Part shown: piece by piece, positions 17,339-29,317 of the stretch
Numbering within the stretch: the stretch's first letter is position 1
Layout: each line of letters opens with the position of its first letter
DNA from: Zygnema circumcarinatum
Taxonomy: Eukaryota; Streptophyta; Zygnematophyceae; Zygnematales; Zygnemataceae
Assembly: GCA_037447605.1 (NCBI GenBank)
Contig: CM074810.1
Coordinates: 3,759,858-3,790,009 of the forward strand
DNA length: 30,152 nt
Direction: 5' to 3'
The notes under the pieces: generated by a model
Seen by the model: only the letters and a program-made list of their open reading frames with translations
Database searches by the model: none
What the model was told of the DNA's origin: nothing
Translations under genes and position numbers: made by a program

Positions 17339-20300
17339 TCCCCCCCCCCCACCACTTCTATCGTTCGGATGACGGTGTAATTGATGAGATGCGATATTGA
17401 TGACATTCTTTGTTCTTTGTTTTGATTATGTTTTTCCTTTTCAGGAGGCCGCAACTGCAGCCCTACACAAATATGGAGTCGGATCTTGCGGGCCACGGGG
17501 CTTCTATGGGACTATCGGTGAGAAAATTGAAATGCTTTCAGAAAGCCATTCTTTGAAATTTCTTTGTTCTCTACCATTCTCACATGTTTCTAACTTTGCA
17601 TCCTTCATATTTTAACAATTTCCGAGCACATGTAGCGTCGGTAAGCACGATGATGTCAAAGTTGAACTCATTTTTGCTGTATTCTCCCTCCCTATCGTGC
17701 TGAATACACGTGTTATAATCAACCCTACCGAGTAAACTATTCACTGAGCAACCCTTAACTGATATCCCAGAAGTGGGTAGTTTACCCTAAGTACAGGCAC
17801 ATGAGGGGGTGCCCCTAGGGTGAACGCCACAGCGTTACATGTAGACAGTTAAAACAATTAGTATAAGTAGAGTTCTCTATGCATGTTCCATTGGAACAGC
17901 GCTGAGTAAGCTTCATTGCATAATGTACCAGATGAAAAATTTGGGACCTATTTTGTGTAAGGATGCTGCAGATGTCCATATGGATTTGGAACAGAAAGTA
18001 GCAAACTTCATGGGAGTGGAAGACTGCATTTTATATTCGTATGGGATGGCAACGGCTTCCAGCACCATCCCTGCGTTCTGCAAATTGGGAGATGTTATTC
18101 TTGTGTGAGTGTTTTTAGTGAAATGGTTTGAGTTCAGGCGTTGGGGTTTTCATTCTTTGTGTGGAGGTTTTGATGAGGGAAACATAGTTGGGAGAGAGAC
18201 ATGGAGGGAGTTCAGAAGGTGAGGAAATAAAGGTAGAAAAGAGAGTAAGAAGGGGAGAGAGAGGGGGTAAGGAAGTGGTTGGGAGGGAGGAAAACAGCTA
18301 AAGGAAGGTGGGGAGCATAGGAGACAGAGGAGAGCGACGGAGGGGGGAGGGGGGGTGTGAGTGGAAAGTCAAGGCAGAGGTAAGGGAGGTAAAGGGAGGT
18401 ACGGTCAAAGAGGGAGAGAAATTCGCTGACTTCGAAAGAGAAAGATAGGTGGGATGACAGAGTGAGAGAAGTTTGTATTGTCCATGAAGATGATGAAATT
18501 AATAAACTCCCGTCCCCCCTTCCCCCCTTCTTCCCCCTCCCCTTATCTCTCTTCCCTCTCTCTCCCTCTCTTTCTCTCTCTAACTCTCTCTCTCTCTGTC
18601 CCTCTCTCTCTCTCGCTCTCGCTCTCTCTTTCTGTCTCCCCCTCCCCTCCCCCATCATGGATGCAGAGATGAAGGTGTCAACTGGAGCATTCAGAACGGA
18701 TTGAAGCTTTCAAAAAGCACAGTTAAATATTTTCGCCATAATGATATGGAGGACCTTGAATCGAAGCTGATGGCAATCAAAGCGAATGACCGTAAAGTGA
18801 CTCGCGCACTTACTCGACGTTTTATTCTCGTGGAGGCCATTTATCAGGTAGCTTCCCTTTCTGAAAGGAAACGCACTAACCCTTTAGTGTTTGACCATTG
18901 AAAGCTTTGGAACCGTTATAAGGCAAACTCCGTTAGACGGTAACGGACGTGCAGTTTAAATGGAGATAGTGACACATAGAACAGCTTGCATCGGAGAAAT
19001 TCACAGTTAGGATCTATGGTTAAACAAACAATAACGGATGATGACGGATGAAGATGATTATTTTCATGAAATTATTGAATGACTTCATGATTTGATGATT
19101 TCATCAGTTCCATTATTAACGATGATGACCTGATTCCGTCTACAGAATTCTGGGCAATTGGCGCCGCTGGACGAACTAGTGCGTCTGAAAGAGAAGTACT
19201 TCTTTCGAATTCTGGTTGATGAAAGTCTCTCCTTTGGAGTACTCGGCAAAACTGGGCGGGGTCTCTCCGAACATTTTGGAATTGAGGTTATTTCTTCCAC
19301 TTGTAGCAACAACTTTTTCATGTGCTGAAATTTTATTTTCGTCCTATTTCTTAATAGAACAAAAGGAGCTACCTGTTTTTATCTTTTGTCACTTGCTTTG
19401 TAGGAATGATGACGGGGTAAAGGGGCAGAGAGAGAGAGAGAGAGAGTGTTAGAGAACGCGGAGCGCTGGACTGTGAAAACGCTCCGAAATGATGTTGTTC
19501 AGTTGTTTATGTTTGTCTTTAGTAATTGTTTAAAACCATGTGGGGAATGATTTCAATTTTTTGTATCTTTTACATCACTTTCAGGTAAAGAAATTGGACA
19601 TTATTGTGGCGAGCATGGGGAATGCGCTCGCTTCAGAGGGAGGGTTCTGCTGCGGCGCTGCAGATATGGTCGACCATCAGGTGCTGCATTCCTCCCTCCC
19701 TCCTCTTATCTCCCTCTCTTACTCTCAAGTATACCTCTGATGTTTCTTGGAAACAGTCAATGTTATTCCATCTAACCTTCTCTCTCTCCTTCCCTCTCTC
19801 TCCCTCTCTCTCTCTGTGCTTTCAGAGGTTGAGCGGTTTGGGATACTGCTTCTCTGCTTCTCAGCCTCCCTTTTTGGCCTCAGCAGCAATTGCAGCCATT
19901 GATGAAATGGAACTCCATCCAGAGCTCAGAAGCACTCTGAACTCAAACATCACCACCTTGCGTGAAGGTAAGTTCTACCATAGTGACGGTAGTGATTTGG
20001 GAATTTATTAGATGTCGGAGTTATCACCTGAATCATTAGTCTCTGTTGGCCATAGAGGATCTTGTCTTCTTTTCCACCTCTCACTCCTCTCCTCTCTCTC
20101 TCTCTCTTGCTCGTCTCTCACTCTTCTCCTACTCCTTCACTCTTCGCACCCATCTCTTGCTACTCACTCTCTCATTCCATTATTCCTCGCTCGCTCCCTT
20201 CCAACCCCTCTTTATTTCCCTCTCCCCTCACTATTGCTCTTTCACTCATCTCTCGCTCCACTCTCACCCCCCTCTCCCTACACTCTCTCCACTCCCACTC

Positions 20301-20777
20301 CTTTCAGCTCTTGTCAGTATTCCGGGCTTGCGAGTAGGGAGCTCCCCTCTCTCTCCCATTGTGTTCGTCCATCTTGAACAAAGCCGCGGTTCTTACGCGG
20401 AGGACTGCCGCGTACTCCAAAAAATTGTTGACAAAGTGAGCCCTCCTCACGCATTACTCAGTTCTACAGATTTCTGTAACTCCGCCGCTTGCATAGAAGC
20501 ATATGCCTCTGTCATTCCTATCTCATTCCCCCACACCTCCCTCCCTCCCTCCCTCCTCTTTTTCTTATTCCTGCCCTTTTTCTTCCCTACTTTGTTTACT
20601 TTCCTCGGGCAGCTCCTCGAAAAAGGTGTGTTCACAACTGTGATGAAGAGGTCACCTTTGGACCCTTGTCGGCTGCCCGCCGCCATCCGATTGGCCGTTT
20701 CTGCAGGGCACAAGGCAGAGGAGCTCCTTTCAGCAGCCCATTCGCTGCGTAAAGTCTCAAAGGCTGTGCTTTTGTAG
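16216..20777 (+). CDS. LCB1: Serine palmitoyltransferase subunit LCB1 (SPTLC1-like), thirteen exons
   Basis: With LCB2 this ER-membrane subunit condenses serine and palmitoyl-CoA, the first step of sphingolipid synthesis. Exons are 16216-16321, 16463-16554, 16760-16854, 17025-17039, 17102-17195, 17445-17517, 17972-18104, 18667-18847, 19146-19286, 19585-19680, 19826-19967, 20308-20435 and 20613-20777, giving 1461 nt (486 residues). A membrane segment ([16 protein letters not shown]) is in exon 2, [11 protein letters not shown] in exon 3, [14 protein letters not shown] in exon 6 (Cys149 matches human Cys133), [14 protein letters not shown] in exon 7, [11 protein letters not shown] in exon 9 and [10 protein letters not shown] in exon 11. 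In exon 10 Asn323 ([13 protein letters not shown]) stands where LCB2 has the PLP-binding Lys, as expected of the non-catalytic subunit. The VDEGVNW wording at the exon 7/8 junction resembles plant LCB1. Exon 4 is only 15 nt. Start codon choice among three clustered in-frame ATGs is uncertain. Confidence 0.96.
17300..17351 (+). repeat. CT tract in LCB1 intron 5
   Basis: Runs of C and (CT)n ahead of the exon 6 acceptor at 17444. Similar C/T-rich tracts occupy other introns of this gene (16918-17000, 18505-18655, 19776-19816, 20080-20300). A purine tract lies at 18230-18420 in intron 7. Confidence 0.88.
17768..17832 (+). other. Possible hairpin in LCB1 intron 6
   Basis: GGCAC and GTGCC pair around a short loop. 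Flanking TTACCCTAAGTA and CCCTAGGGTGAA extend the stem imperfectly. The surrounding 300 nt lack the purine/pyrimidine tracts seen elsewhere. It could be an intron-encoded structured RNA or a small mobile-element remnant; nothing identifies a known family. Confidence 0.3.
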
Positions 20778-22297
20778 CTTGCTTCTCTCTCACTCTCTGT
20801 CCCTCTCTCTCTTTCTCGTTCTCCTTCTCTTCTCTCTCTCTCCCTCTACCTGTCCTCTCTCTCCCTAAAGCAGCTCGCTCATTGTGTCTCTGCCTCGCTC
20901 CCCTATGGTTTCTCTATCTTGTCCCAGTTGCTGTTCTCTCGTCAAAGCAACTCTTTCAATCTCTCTCCCCCTTCATGAGTTTAGCTTCCCCTCTCTCCCT
21001 GCTCTCTTGATCACCAGAGCCCCCGCCCTCTCTCTCTCTCTCTCCCTCTCGTCTTTTTCATGTAAATGTGATGTTGTCTTCGCTATTAACTATTTTTTCT
21101 TTTTCTCGCTGCTGGTCAAACTAGCCTTGATCAGCATAGACATTGTGGCCTGCATATGGGAGTCCAGGGAGCAGTTATATGTGACGCATTTTCTATGTTG
21201 CAATCGTAGTTCCAAACTTACCGTGAAGCTAACTTCCTGAAACATTCAAATGAAGGATTATCTCCTTTGTCTCAGTACTGAAATCTATTCATAGACAGAA
21301 TATATTTACTGAATCGAATTCAATTTGTTTGCTAGTGAAGAAGTGATCTATCCTTTTCTTGTTAGATGGCAAATTGAATATTTCAACAATGAAATCCTAG
21401 ATCTGACAAATCCAATTTTTGAATCGTAAGCCGAAATATGTGGGAATCCGTGAGTGAAAATACTCAAACAGTTCCAAAAAGCAAGTGTGAAAAAAGTCCA
21501 AGATGCTCAACCTCCTTAGTTCAGAACTCAGAACTTTGAAGGTCATGTCCAACCTGAATGAATTAGATTGAGCCCAAAATTTTGCCAATCTTAATTTTTT
21601 GTCTCTAATAATAGGAAGCTGGCTAAAAAAATGTCTTCTGTCGCAAAACACAATCAAAAGTGAGTCTATAAAATGGTGCAAAACGGAGCACTTATATTGC
21701 GCACTAATCTAACACAGCGAGGAAAAATAAATCCAAAATTCGCCTTTGAGGCAAAACAATGAAGGTGGCCACAAGCACAAGTAATGGCATACAGCCTAAA
21801 AAATAGTCACACAAAAAAAAATAAACTAAAGGGAAAAAAGAAACGAAACTAAACAATGAATGGCAATGTCATGTTTAATCAGTGACCACAAATTATTTAT
21901 AACTACTCCTTTCACCTGACAGAGTAAGCGAATTGGCATTGAACTTCCTTGCAGAAATTTTGAGCATCGAGTATCGACCACGCAACCTAGGCTGTGAAAA
22001 CAGCTGCATCCAACTTTCAAAAAATTTAGAGGCTGAACACTGAACCCTGCCCCGCCGGTTTCCTCCCGCAGGGTTAAGCCAATTAGGGTTTCCGTGCTCG
22101 CTTTGCTGCTGGCAAAGGCGCGCTTTGCGCCGCACCGCCCCTTAGCCGTCCGGAGGGAGAAGAGCGGGAGGAGGGAGTGGGAGAGGGAGTGGGAGAGGGA
22201 GAGGGAGAGGGAGGGAGAGGGAGAGGGAGAGGGAGAGGGAGAGGGAGAGGGAGGGAGGGAGAGGTGAGAGGGAGAGGCAGAGTGGGAGGAAGCCGAC
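20778..22297. other. Intergenic region between LCB1 and DHDPS
   Basis: About 1.5 kb between tandem genes. It begins with CT-rich sequence (20785-21055), continues as ordinary AT-rich DNA to about 22070, and ends in the putative DHDPS promoter. No ORF here shows recognisable motifs, and no RNA gene is evident. Confidence 0.6.
22076..22297 (+). promoter_or_regulatory. Putative DHDPS promoter and 5' leader
   Basis: AAGCCAATTAGGGTTTCC (22076-22093) joins a CCAAT box with a telo-box-like AGGGTTT. It is followed by a GC-rich dyad, GGCGCGCTTTGCGCC. From about 22165 to 22290 a GGGAGA hexamer array runs up to the ATG at 22298. The elements are seen; their function is inferred from position. Confidence 0.55.
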
Positions 22298-24916
22298 ATG
22301 GCTGCAATGGCTCTTGCTTCGCCGCCAGCCGCCACGTGGCGGCAGGCTATGTCGGACGTTCAGGACGCACGGACCTCCTCGCTAACAGCGCTCAGAGGAG
22401 GGGAGGGGGAGAGTAGGGTCGGGAGAAGGAGCGTTAGCAGGAGTAGGAGGGAGAGGGAGAGGGAGGGAAGGAGAGAGGGAGGGAGGGATAGACGGAGAGC
22501 GAGTGCGGGAGCTGTAAGGGCTGCGGTAATGCAAGCGACGCCGTTGCCGCTGACAGAGAACAGGTGCGAAGGTAGTTAGGGTTAAGATGTGGCTTTATTG
22601 AGGGAATGAAGAGGAAATGAGAGGAGAGAGTGGGAGGGGAAGAGGGAGGGAGGGAGGGAGCGAGCAAGGGAGGCAATTGCAAGTGAAAAAGAGGGAGAAA
22701 GTTGGAGAAGGGAACAAGAGAGAGGTAGACAAAAAATGAGGTCGAGGGAAGTGAGAGGGAAACAGGTCTGTAGATTGGGGAGCGATCAGAAACGTTGCAA
22801 GACCTGAATTTTGTGTCTTTTTATGTCAAAATTTAACTTTTGGCGGCTTGACGACTAGGGTTTTCCTTATATATTTCCTTACAAAGAGTATCAGCGTAAG
22901 TGTGTTCTGAATTTTTAAAGTTTTTTCTTTCCCCTACCCATTCCCTGTCTGTTTGTCTTCCTTCGCCTTCTTCTCTCCCTTTACTCTCTCCCTTTCTCTC
23001 CCTCTCTCTCTATCTCTCCCCTTTCTTATCTCTCCTTTCCTCTCTCCCCCTCTCTATCTCTCCCCTCTCTCTTCTCTCTCCCCTCTCTCTTCTCTCTCCC
23101 TTCCGTGTCTCGCTTTTTCACCCCTGTGCCTGTTCTTTTTCCTCCGTCATCCCTTTCATGTCCCGCTCTCGTTTTTCTTTCTCTTCTCGCTCCCGCTCTC
23201 TCCCATTGCAATAAACTTAACACCCTCCTCTTTTCTATATTATTCCTTGTCATCACTTTCTCCTGCCTTCCCTAGCTCTTCCCTCTCCTCGTTTCCACGC
23301 TCAACTAAATCCTATACCCCTTCTTTCCTCCTTCAATATCCTCCCTCCCCTTGGCTCCACTGACACCTCTCCTTCATCCGCTCTCTTTTTCCCCTCCTCT
23401 CTCCCTAGCGCCCATCCCTCCCTCCAATTCTCTCTCTCTCTCCCCTCGCCCTCGCTCTTTCTACACCCCGTTGAATATATGGCCCCACTCCGTCCCTCCT
23501 TCTCTCCATCCATCGTCTCCCCCTCCCCTCCCCCCTCCCCCATCTAAACTTACTCTCTCCCTCCGTCCTCCCTTCCTGCCACCCTCAGCTCTCCCGTCGA
23601 AGAGATTAAGCAGCTTCGCCTCATCACCGCACTCAAGACCCCCTACCTCCCTGACGGCCGCTTTGACCTCGAAGCCTACGATTCCTTAGTGCAGCGCCAA
23701 GCGGAGAGTGGAGTGGAGGGGGTCATAGTGGGAGGCACCACGGGAGAGGGCCATCTCATGGGGTGGGATGAGCACATCATGTTAATCGCTCACACCGTAA
23801 ATTGCTTTGGAGATAGATTGAAGGTTATTGGAAACACAGGTAGTAATTCCACAAGGGAGGCGATCCACGCAACGGAACAAGGGTTTGCTGTGGGAATGCA
23901 CGCGGCTTTGCAGATAAACCCGTATTACGGCAAGACGTCCATGGACGGGCTGACAGCTCATTTCAGGTGAGAGGGGGGGGGGGGGGGGCGGGTGTGAGGT
24001 TAGGGTTATGGTGAGTAGCTGATTTTTGAAGCTTTACGTAGCGGGATGACGCAGTTATTCAACCGACGCTAAGGAAGATTTCTTCAACAAGGAAACCGAA
24101 GCTTCAACTTTAGAAACGTGATTTATTTTTTTACATGTTTTAGGATTTTGTGTGACATTTGTCACATCATTTCATCTGGCGGCATGCATGTACGTATGCT
24201 GTTCCTTCATATGCGTGTGTTTGTTTGTTCAGGTCAGTGATGAATCTCGGCCCAACGATTATTTACAATGTGCCGTCAAGAACAGGTCAAGACATTTCGC
24301 CTCGGGTGATTGAGTCGTTGGCCTCGAGTCCGAACTTTGCGGGGGTGAAGGAATGTTTTGGAAATGAGAGAGTGAGTGTGTACACGGAGAAGGGGATTGC
24401 AATATGGTCAGGGAATGATGACCAATGTCATGATGCACGGTGGGATCACGAAGCGAAGGGAGTCATCTCCGTCATGAGTAATCTCGTTCCTGGTGAGTTC
24501 AATCAGATTTCCCCTTTCTCTCTCGCCCCTCTCGTTTCCCCTCACTCTCCCTCTTGACTCCCTCTTTGAGTCCCTTTCTCACTCTATCCCCCCCCCCCCC
24601 TTCCACCTCCCTTCTCTTACTTGCAGGGTTGGCAAGAAAGCTCATGTTTGAAGGGCGCAACACGGAGCTTAATGCGAAGTTAATGCCTCTCATAAATTGG
24701 CTTTTTGTGGAGCCGAACCCCATTGGTCTCAACACAGCTCTCTCAATGCTGGGCCTCATCCGCCCTGTGTTCCGCCTTCCCTATGTTCCACTGCCCCTCG
24801 ATAAGAGGAGGGAGTTTATTCGCATAGTGGAAGATATTGGGGTCGAGCATTTTACGGGTTGTGAGAATTTGAGGTTGTTGGAGGACGATGATTTCTCATT
24901 AGTGGCGAGATACTGA
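22298..24916 (+). CDS. DHDPS: Plant-type 4-hydroxy-tetrahydrodipicolinate synthase (DHDPS), four exons, with transit-like N-terminus
   Basis: It condenses pyruvate with aspartate semialdehyde, the committed step of lysine synthesis, in plants inside the plastid. Exons are 22298-22563, 23589-23966, 24233-24492 and 24627-24916, totalling 1194 nt (397 residues). Conserved features are [20 protein letters not shown] (100-119), GGTTGEG with Thr139/Thr140, [26 protein letters not shown] with Tyr226 and Arg231, the Schiff-base Lys254 in [19 protein letters not shown], and [13 protein letters not shown] near the C-terminus. These match plant enzymes closely. Exon 1 (residues 1-88) begins [14 protein letters not shown] and is rich in Ala, Ser and Arg, consistent with a plastid transit peptide. 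Its middle is an Arg/Glu/Gly stretch encoded by GGGAGA repeats. Exon 1 is linked by phase and a CAG|GTGCGA donor, without homology support. Intron 1 (1025 nt) is pyrimidine-rich. Confidence 0.95.
22925..23580 (+). repeat. Long pyrimidine-rich tract in DHDPS intron 1
   Basis: About 650 nt of predominantly C/T sequence with CTCTCC blocks, running up to the exon 2 acceptor at 23588. It gives long spurious Ser/Pro/Leu ORFs on the + strand and Glu/Arg/Gly ORFs on the other. Confidence 0.9.
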
Positions 24917-25660
24917 AAGTGGGGGGCAGGGGGGGTTGGGAGGGGGGTGAGGGGGAAGACAGAGAGAGCAGTGTGGGTTCGGGTCGGTCTTTTTTTTTTA
25001 GCTCCATCGGCTTTGCAAACGGGGTGGGGTGTTTATATGTATTGAAACGGAGCAATAAAATGTACGGTGCCATGTTGCGGGCTTTTGTGGAACATGGTTG
25101 CAGCGAACATGTTGTGTGTAGGAGAGGAGGATGGAGATTTACAGCCAAGGGAGGGTGGAGAGAGAGGGGTTGGGCAGAGAGAGGAGAGACGGAGAGCGAG
25201 AGGGAGTGGGGAAATGGGGAGGTGTGAGTGATCCGGGGAGAGGTTTGGCAGTTCATATCAGAAAAAATAGAAAAGGAAGAGTTTGCATATGCAGGGAGTT
25301 CAGCAAAAGGTAAATGGACACATTCATGAAGTAAAATCATTGTACAGCTACATATTTAGAGAGTTGTAGCTTAATAAAGTTGCAGTGCATCGAGGAAACC
25401 TCTGTAAAGTTGCAAGTATATTAAGTCATATCGCCATAAAGTCAAATGGACAAAAAGTATAAGTCTTCAAGGGAGTGAAAACAAATGAAAGTGAATGCCC
25501 TTTCCGAACCATTCGATCTAAGGCGAAAAACTTCACATTCACTCCCGTTCCCTCCACTCCTCCCTCTCCCTATCTCCCACCCATCCCATTCTCTCCCGTC
25601 CATCCCTCTCACGGGCCAACAGCATCACTGCATGAATCTGGCCGCAACGCGCGGCTAGGT
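24917..25660. other. Convergent intergenic region between DHDPS and AAGAB
   Basis: About 740 nt between two stop codons. An AATAAA at 25054-25059, about 140 nt after the DHDPS stop, is a plausible poly(A) signal. The rest is mixed, with a purine-rich stretch at 25120-25225 and a pyrimidine-rich one at 25545-25610. No gene is seen. Confidence 0.6.
25054..25059 (+). terminator. Possible poly(A) signal of DHDPS
   Basis: AATAAA in the context GAGCAATAAAATG, about 140 nt past the stop codon. Supported only by motif and distance. Confidence 0.4.
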
Positions 25661-28493
25661 TCAGACGTCATCCACGTCGCTATCATCATCTCCAAAAATG
25701 CGAGCCATCTGCATGGCGAGCCGGGCGGCCATCTCCCTTCTCGTCCCATCCGGCATGCCCTTCATGTTCATCTGTACAGCCGCCATCTCATTCATGATGC
25801 GCTCCAACTCATCATACTGGGAGTCCCTTGACCCATCATGATGGTCTTCTGCCACTCCCATAGCTTTATCCCCATCCTTCTCTACTACCTCACCCCCATG
25901 TCTCTCCCTCTCTATCTCCCTCTCCATCGATCCTTCCCCATCGTCCTCTCTGGGTGGCTCTACTTCTACCTTTGTCTGTTCCTGTCGGCCTTCCTCTCCC
26001 ACACTCTCTCTCTCCCCCTCACTCCTCTCATCCCTCTCTTTCTCCCTCTCTGAAGTTAGAGGCGCTTTCAATGACTCCCCTGTAGCTCCATCAAGCACGA
26101 CAGAAGGAGGTTCAGACAGAGGAGTAAGATTACTGTGCTCATTCTCTGGAGTTCCATGCGGTTCAGTTCTGCTCCGTTCCGTTTCGTTAGACTCAACTGT
26201 AACCGAACTGCCTCCTGCATCCGACGATATCCTTAAACTATCTGCTTCCGAAGGAGAAGTCTCTGGAAGGCTGTTACTATGTGGAGAGGACACATCCATT
26301 CCTTCGAATATTTCGTCCGGAATGTCCTCGTCAACCAATAGTTCGTATTCAAGTTCACATGGAACGTCGCCTTCTTCACTTGAAGATTCGTCGTCATCTG
26401 GGGTTCAGCCAATCATAAAAAATCCATCAATTCATCATTAAACGTCTCAGGGTAATAGGCGCATTTTAGGGAAATCACTCTCTCTTTTCGGGTTCACCTT
26501 GAACGCGTTTGACTTTCATGGCTTTTCAAATTAGGGTTTCCGTTTACGTCCTCCAAGGAGAGTTTTGGAGAGTTAACAGAGAAGAAAGGCAAAATACGTA
26601 CCAGAACGACAAATACACAATAAAAAAAAGAATCAATTCTAAATAAACACAGACATATTTATCGGCTCTCACCTGCCATCTCCATCGGGGGGTGGTGCAG
26701 CCCTTCATTGAAATCTGAGCCCTTCATTTTAAGTCCGGGCCATACGTGAGCAGAGAGAGCTCCCTTTATCCGAGCAACTCCCTGCTGGTCTCCCTCCTGA
26801 CCAATCACTGAGCAGCAAACAAGTGCGTAAACATAAAGATAAACATGAACATAAGCATAAAGCATAAAATCTTGTCATTCGTTAAGGATTTCTACACGTT
26901 ACGAGAGTAACCTTCTTTCTCCCTCTCCCTTGCTGGAGAGAGAGTGAGTGTAGGGAGAGTGCGGGGTGAGTGTAGGCCATTCTAAAGGGTTTATCCTATA
27001 TCCCAACCCGTCTCCGTCTCCCTCCCTCTCTCACCCCCTCCCTCACTCCCTCTCCCTCACTCCTCCCCTCCTCCCTTCCCTCCCTCTGTATCCTCCTCTC
27101 TCTCTCTCTCTACTGCTCTCGTCCCCCTCCGCCTTCCCCCCTCCTCACTCCCCTCTCTCCTTACCCTCTCCCTTCTCTCTCCCGATACTTCACGCTTTCT
27201 TTTTCTCTCCTCTCCCAAGGTTAACCCAAAGGAAACCCTAAATACTGACCTTTATCAAATGTTGAATTAGTAGCGCACGCTTCAATATACTCCACCCCAT
27301 TATCCAAACACCACTCCAAATAAATCTGCCTCTGTTTTTCATACTCCCTCGGCCCTGAACCCTCCTCCCCTCCCCTTTCCCTCTCCCTCTCCTCTCCCTC
27401 CTCTTTTTTTTCTCCCTCCTCTCCCTCCTCCGCCTCCTCTCCCTCCTCTCCCTCCGCCTCCCCTCCCAGCAGCGCTGAGCCCTCCCCTCTCTGAACCCCA
27501 AACTCCGCCGAGTCCCCTAACCCTAAAATTCCCTCTCCCCTGTTTAATAGGAGCCGCCGGTACGTTCTATGTGCGGAATGATCCGGCAGTTTATCGGACT
27601 TATTTCCGACACAGAGAAGGATCTCAAATTCGCTCAAATCTCTCTCGGCCGCCCACAGCTTCAGAGCCTCAAACGACGCCACCTGGCAGAGCCACAGCCT
27701 GCCACGTGTCAGTGTAGGGTCAAGCGCGTTCCATGAAATTAGGGTTTTCGGAGCACTAAGGGTTCAGGAGCTTTCAGCTAGTTAGGGTTTTCAATAGATT
27801 ACGTTTTTTTTTCGGAGTTCGAAGTTTTCAAGAAAGAATGAGCTTTTTCTGCGGTGTTAAAGTTTTCTAGAAATCAGGTTTTTTCGAGATTTTCGTGTTG
27901 TCAGGGAATTCAGGATTTTTGGATATTAAGTTTTTTCAAGAAAATTAGGGTTTCTCACATTTGAGAGATCGAACACCATCACGAGCGCTTCATGCCTCCT
28001 CCGTTCCATGTGGTCCAACCAAATAGTTACGTCTGCCGTATAATACTTCGTATCAATGGTCCAACTGCCAAATCAGTTCACATAGAAACGCCCAAAAACA
28101 CATCCACCTTAATTCACATCTTATGAAAGGGAAAAGGAAATAGAATGAATTAGGTGAAGAGGGTCAACCCTAAAAACCCCAACAGTCTGATGACTCTAAA
28201 ACCTCTTACATAAGCTAAATATTTGAAGCCTCGAAACCTTAACACACCTTAACACCTTCAAGTAAAGTTCATAGAAACCCTCAAAACCCTAAATGCACAA
28301 GAGGTAGATTCTGAAACCATCAAATATTCAAAACTCTTAAGCTTTTCTTTGAGCTTCCAGAACCCTAAAATTGGACCTTATCGAAAGTGAGAGAGGAGAG
28401 CACCTGTACCACAAAGCGTCAGACTCCACCACAGTCTCCGCGTCAGAAGAGGAAAGCAGCCCTGCAGGAAGCAGCACAATGTCAGACAATCTC

Positions 28494-28573
<80 letters not shown>

Positions 28574-29310
28574 CCCTCTCTCTCTCCATTTTTCTCTCTC
28601 TCTCTCTCGTCACGCTCTCTTCTCTCTCTGTGTCTCACTTACGCGCTCTCCCTTTCTCTCTCTTTCCCTTTCGCTCTCTCTCTCCCTCCTCACTCTCACA
28701 CTCTTCCCCCATCCGGCCACCCTTCCATTACCCCCACCTCTCTTTCCCCCCCCCTTCCCGCCACTCCTCCCTCCCTCACTCTCTCCCTCTCTCTCTACAA
28801 GCCCCGCCTCCCTCTCCCCCCCTCTCTGTCCCTCCATCTCCATTCCCCCCCCTCTCGTCCCTCTCTTTTCCTCCTCTCTTCCCAATCTCTCTCCCCTCTT
28901 TCTTTTCTCTCTATCGCTCCCACTTGCGCCCTTCTCTCTCTCTCTCTCTCACACACTCTCTCTCTCACTCTCTCCCTCTCTCCCCCCCCCTTTTTCTCCC
29001 TTCCTCCATCCCAACCTCAACCACACCGATCGTCTCTCCCTTCACATTCGCCCAACTCAATCTTCATACATACACCATCATCACATCACATACATGCAGA
29101 CATGCATAAGCACATATGAATGCATACATATACATAAATTTAAATCTAAATTCTTTTGGCAACACAGAAAAACTCAAACCCAAAGATTCTCCGAACCGCC
29201 TCACTCGCCACAAGCGTCCTTTTGCCGACACGTGGCGGCCCCGCCACGAGGATGCTCGGCCCTCGTGGACCTTCTGAACCCTCCTCCGAGCTGTGCATGC
29301 GCGCTCCCAT
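25661..29310 (-). CDS. AAGAB: AAGAB/p34-like adaptin-binding protein (P-loop GTPase-like), six exons
   Basis: The family comprises chaperones for AP1/AP2 clathrin adaptor assembly; the plant homologue is annotated as GTP-binding. Minus-strand exons are 29310-29205, 28461-28404, 28064-27959, 27682-27250, 26807-26673 and 26397-25661, giving 1575 nt (524 residues); all introns are GT-AG and phases fit. Exon 1 has PSILVAGPPRVGKRTL (P-loop GxxxxGK at 24-30, then Arg31 instead of Ser/Thr). Exon 3 has WTIDTKYYTADVTIWL and VMVFDL; exon 4 has FEILLCVGNKSD (NKxD at 117-120) and EWCLDNGVEYIEACA; exon 5 has GALSAHVWPGL. The C-terminus shows the conserved MPDGTRREMAARLAMQMARI and ends in acidic residues. 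It is longer than typical because of an acidic low-complexity insert (about residues 164-198) and a Ser/Glu-rich linker. The 58-nt exon 2 is supported mainly by phase and similarity. The start lies next to telomere-like repeats. Confidence 0.9.
26924..27212 (+). repeat. CT-rich tract in AAGAB intron 4
   Basis: After a short GA patch, about 200 nt of C/T-rich sequence lie between the exons ending at 27250 and starting at 26807. Purine-rich on the gene's sense strand. Confidence 0.85.
28485..29000 (+). repeat. Long CT microsatellite and pyrimidine tract in AAGAB intron 1
   Basis: An uninterrupted (CT)n run covers about 28495-28571, followed by some 420 nt of C/T-rich sequence. The sense strand of AAGAB reads (GA)n. 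The Ser/Leu-rich + strand ORFs (from 28371 and 28387) are artefacts. Confidence 0.95.
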
Positions 29311-29317
29311 GGCTGGG

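Noticed and set aside
21397-22335. Minus-strand ORFs between LCB1 and DHDPS
   Set aside because: No conserved motif or supporting splice structure; the distal parts are translations of the GGGAGA tract upstream of DHDPS.
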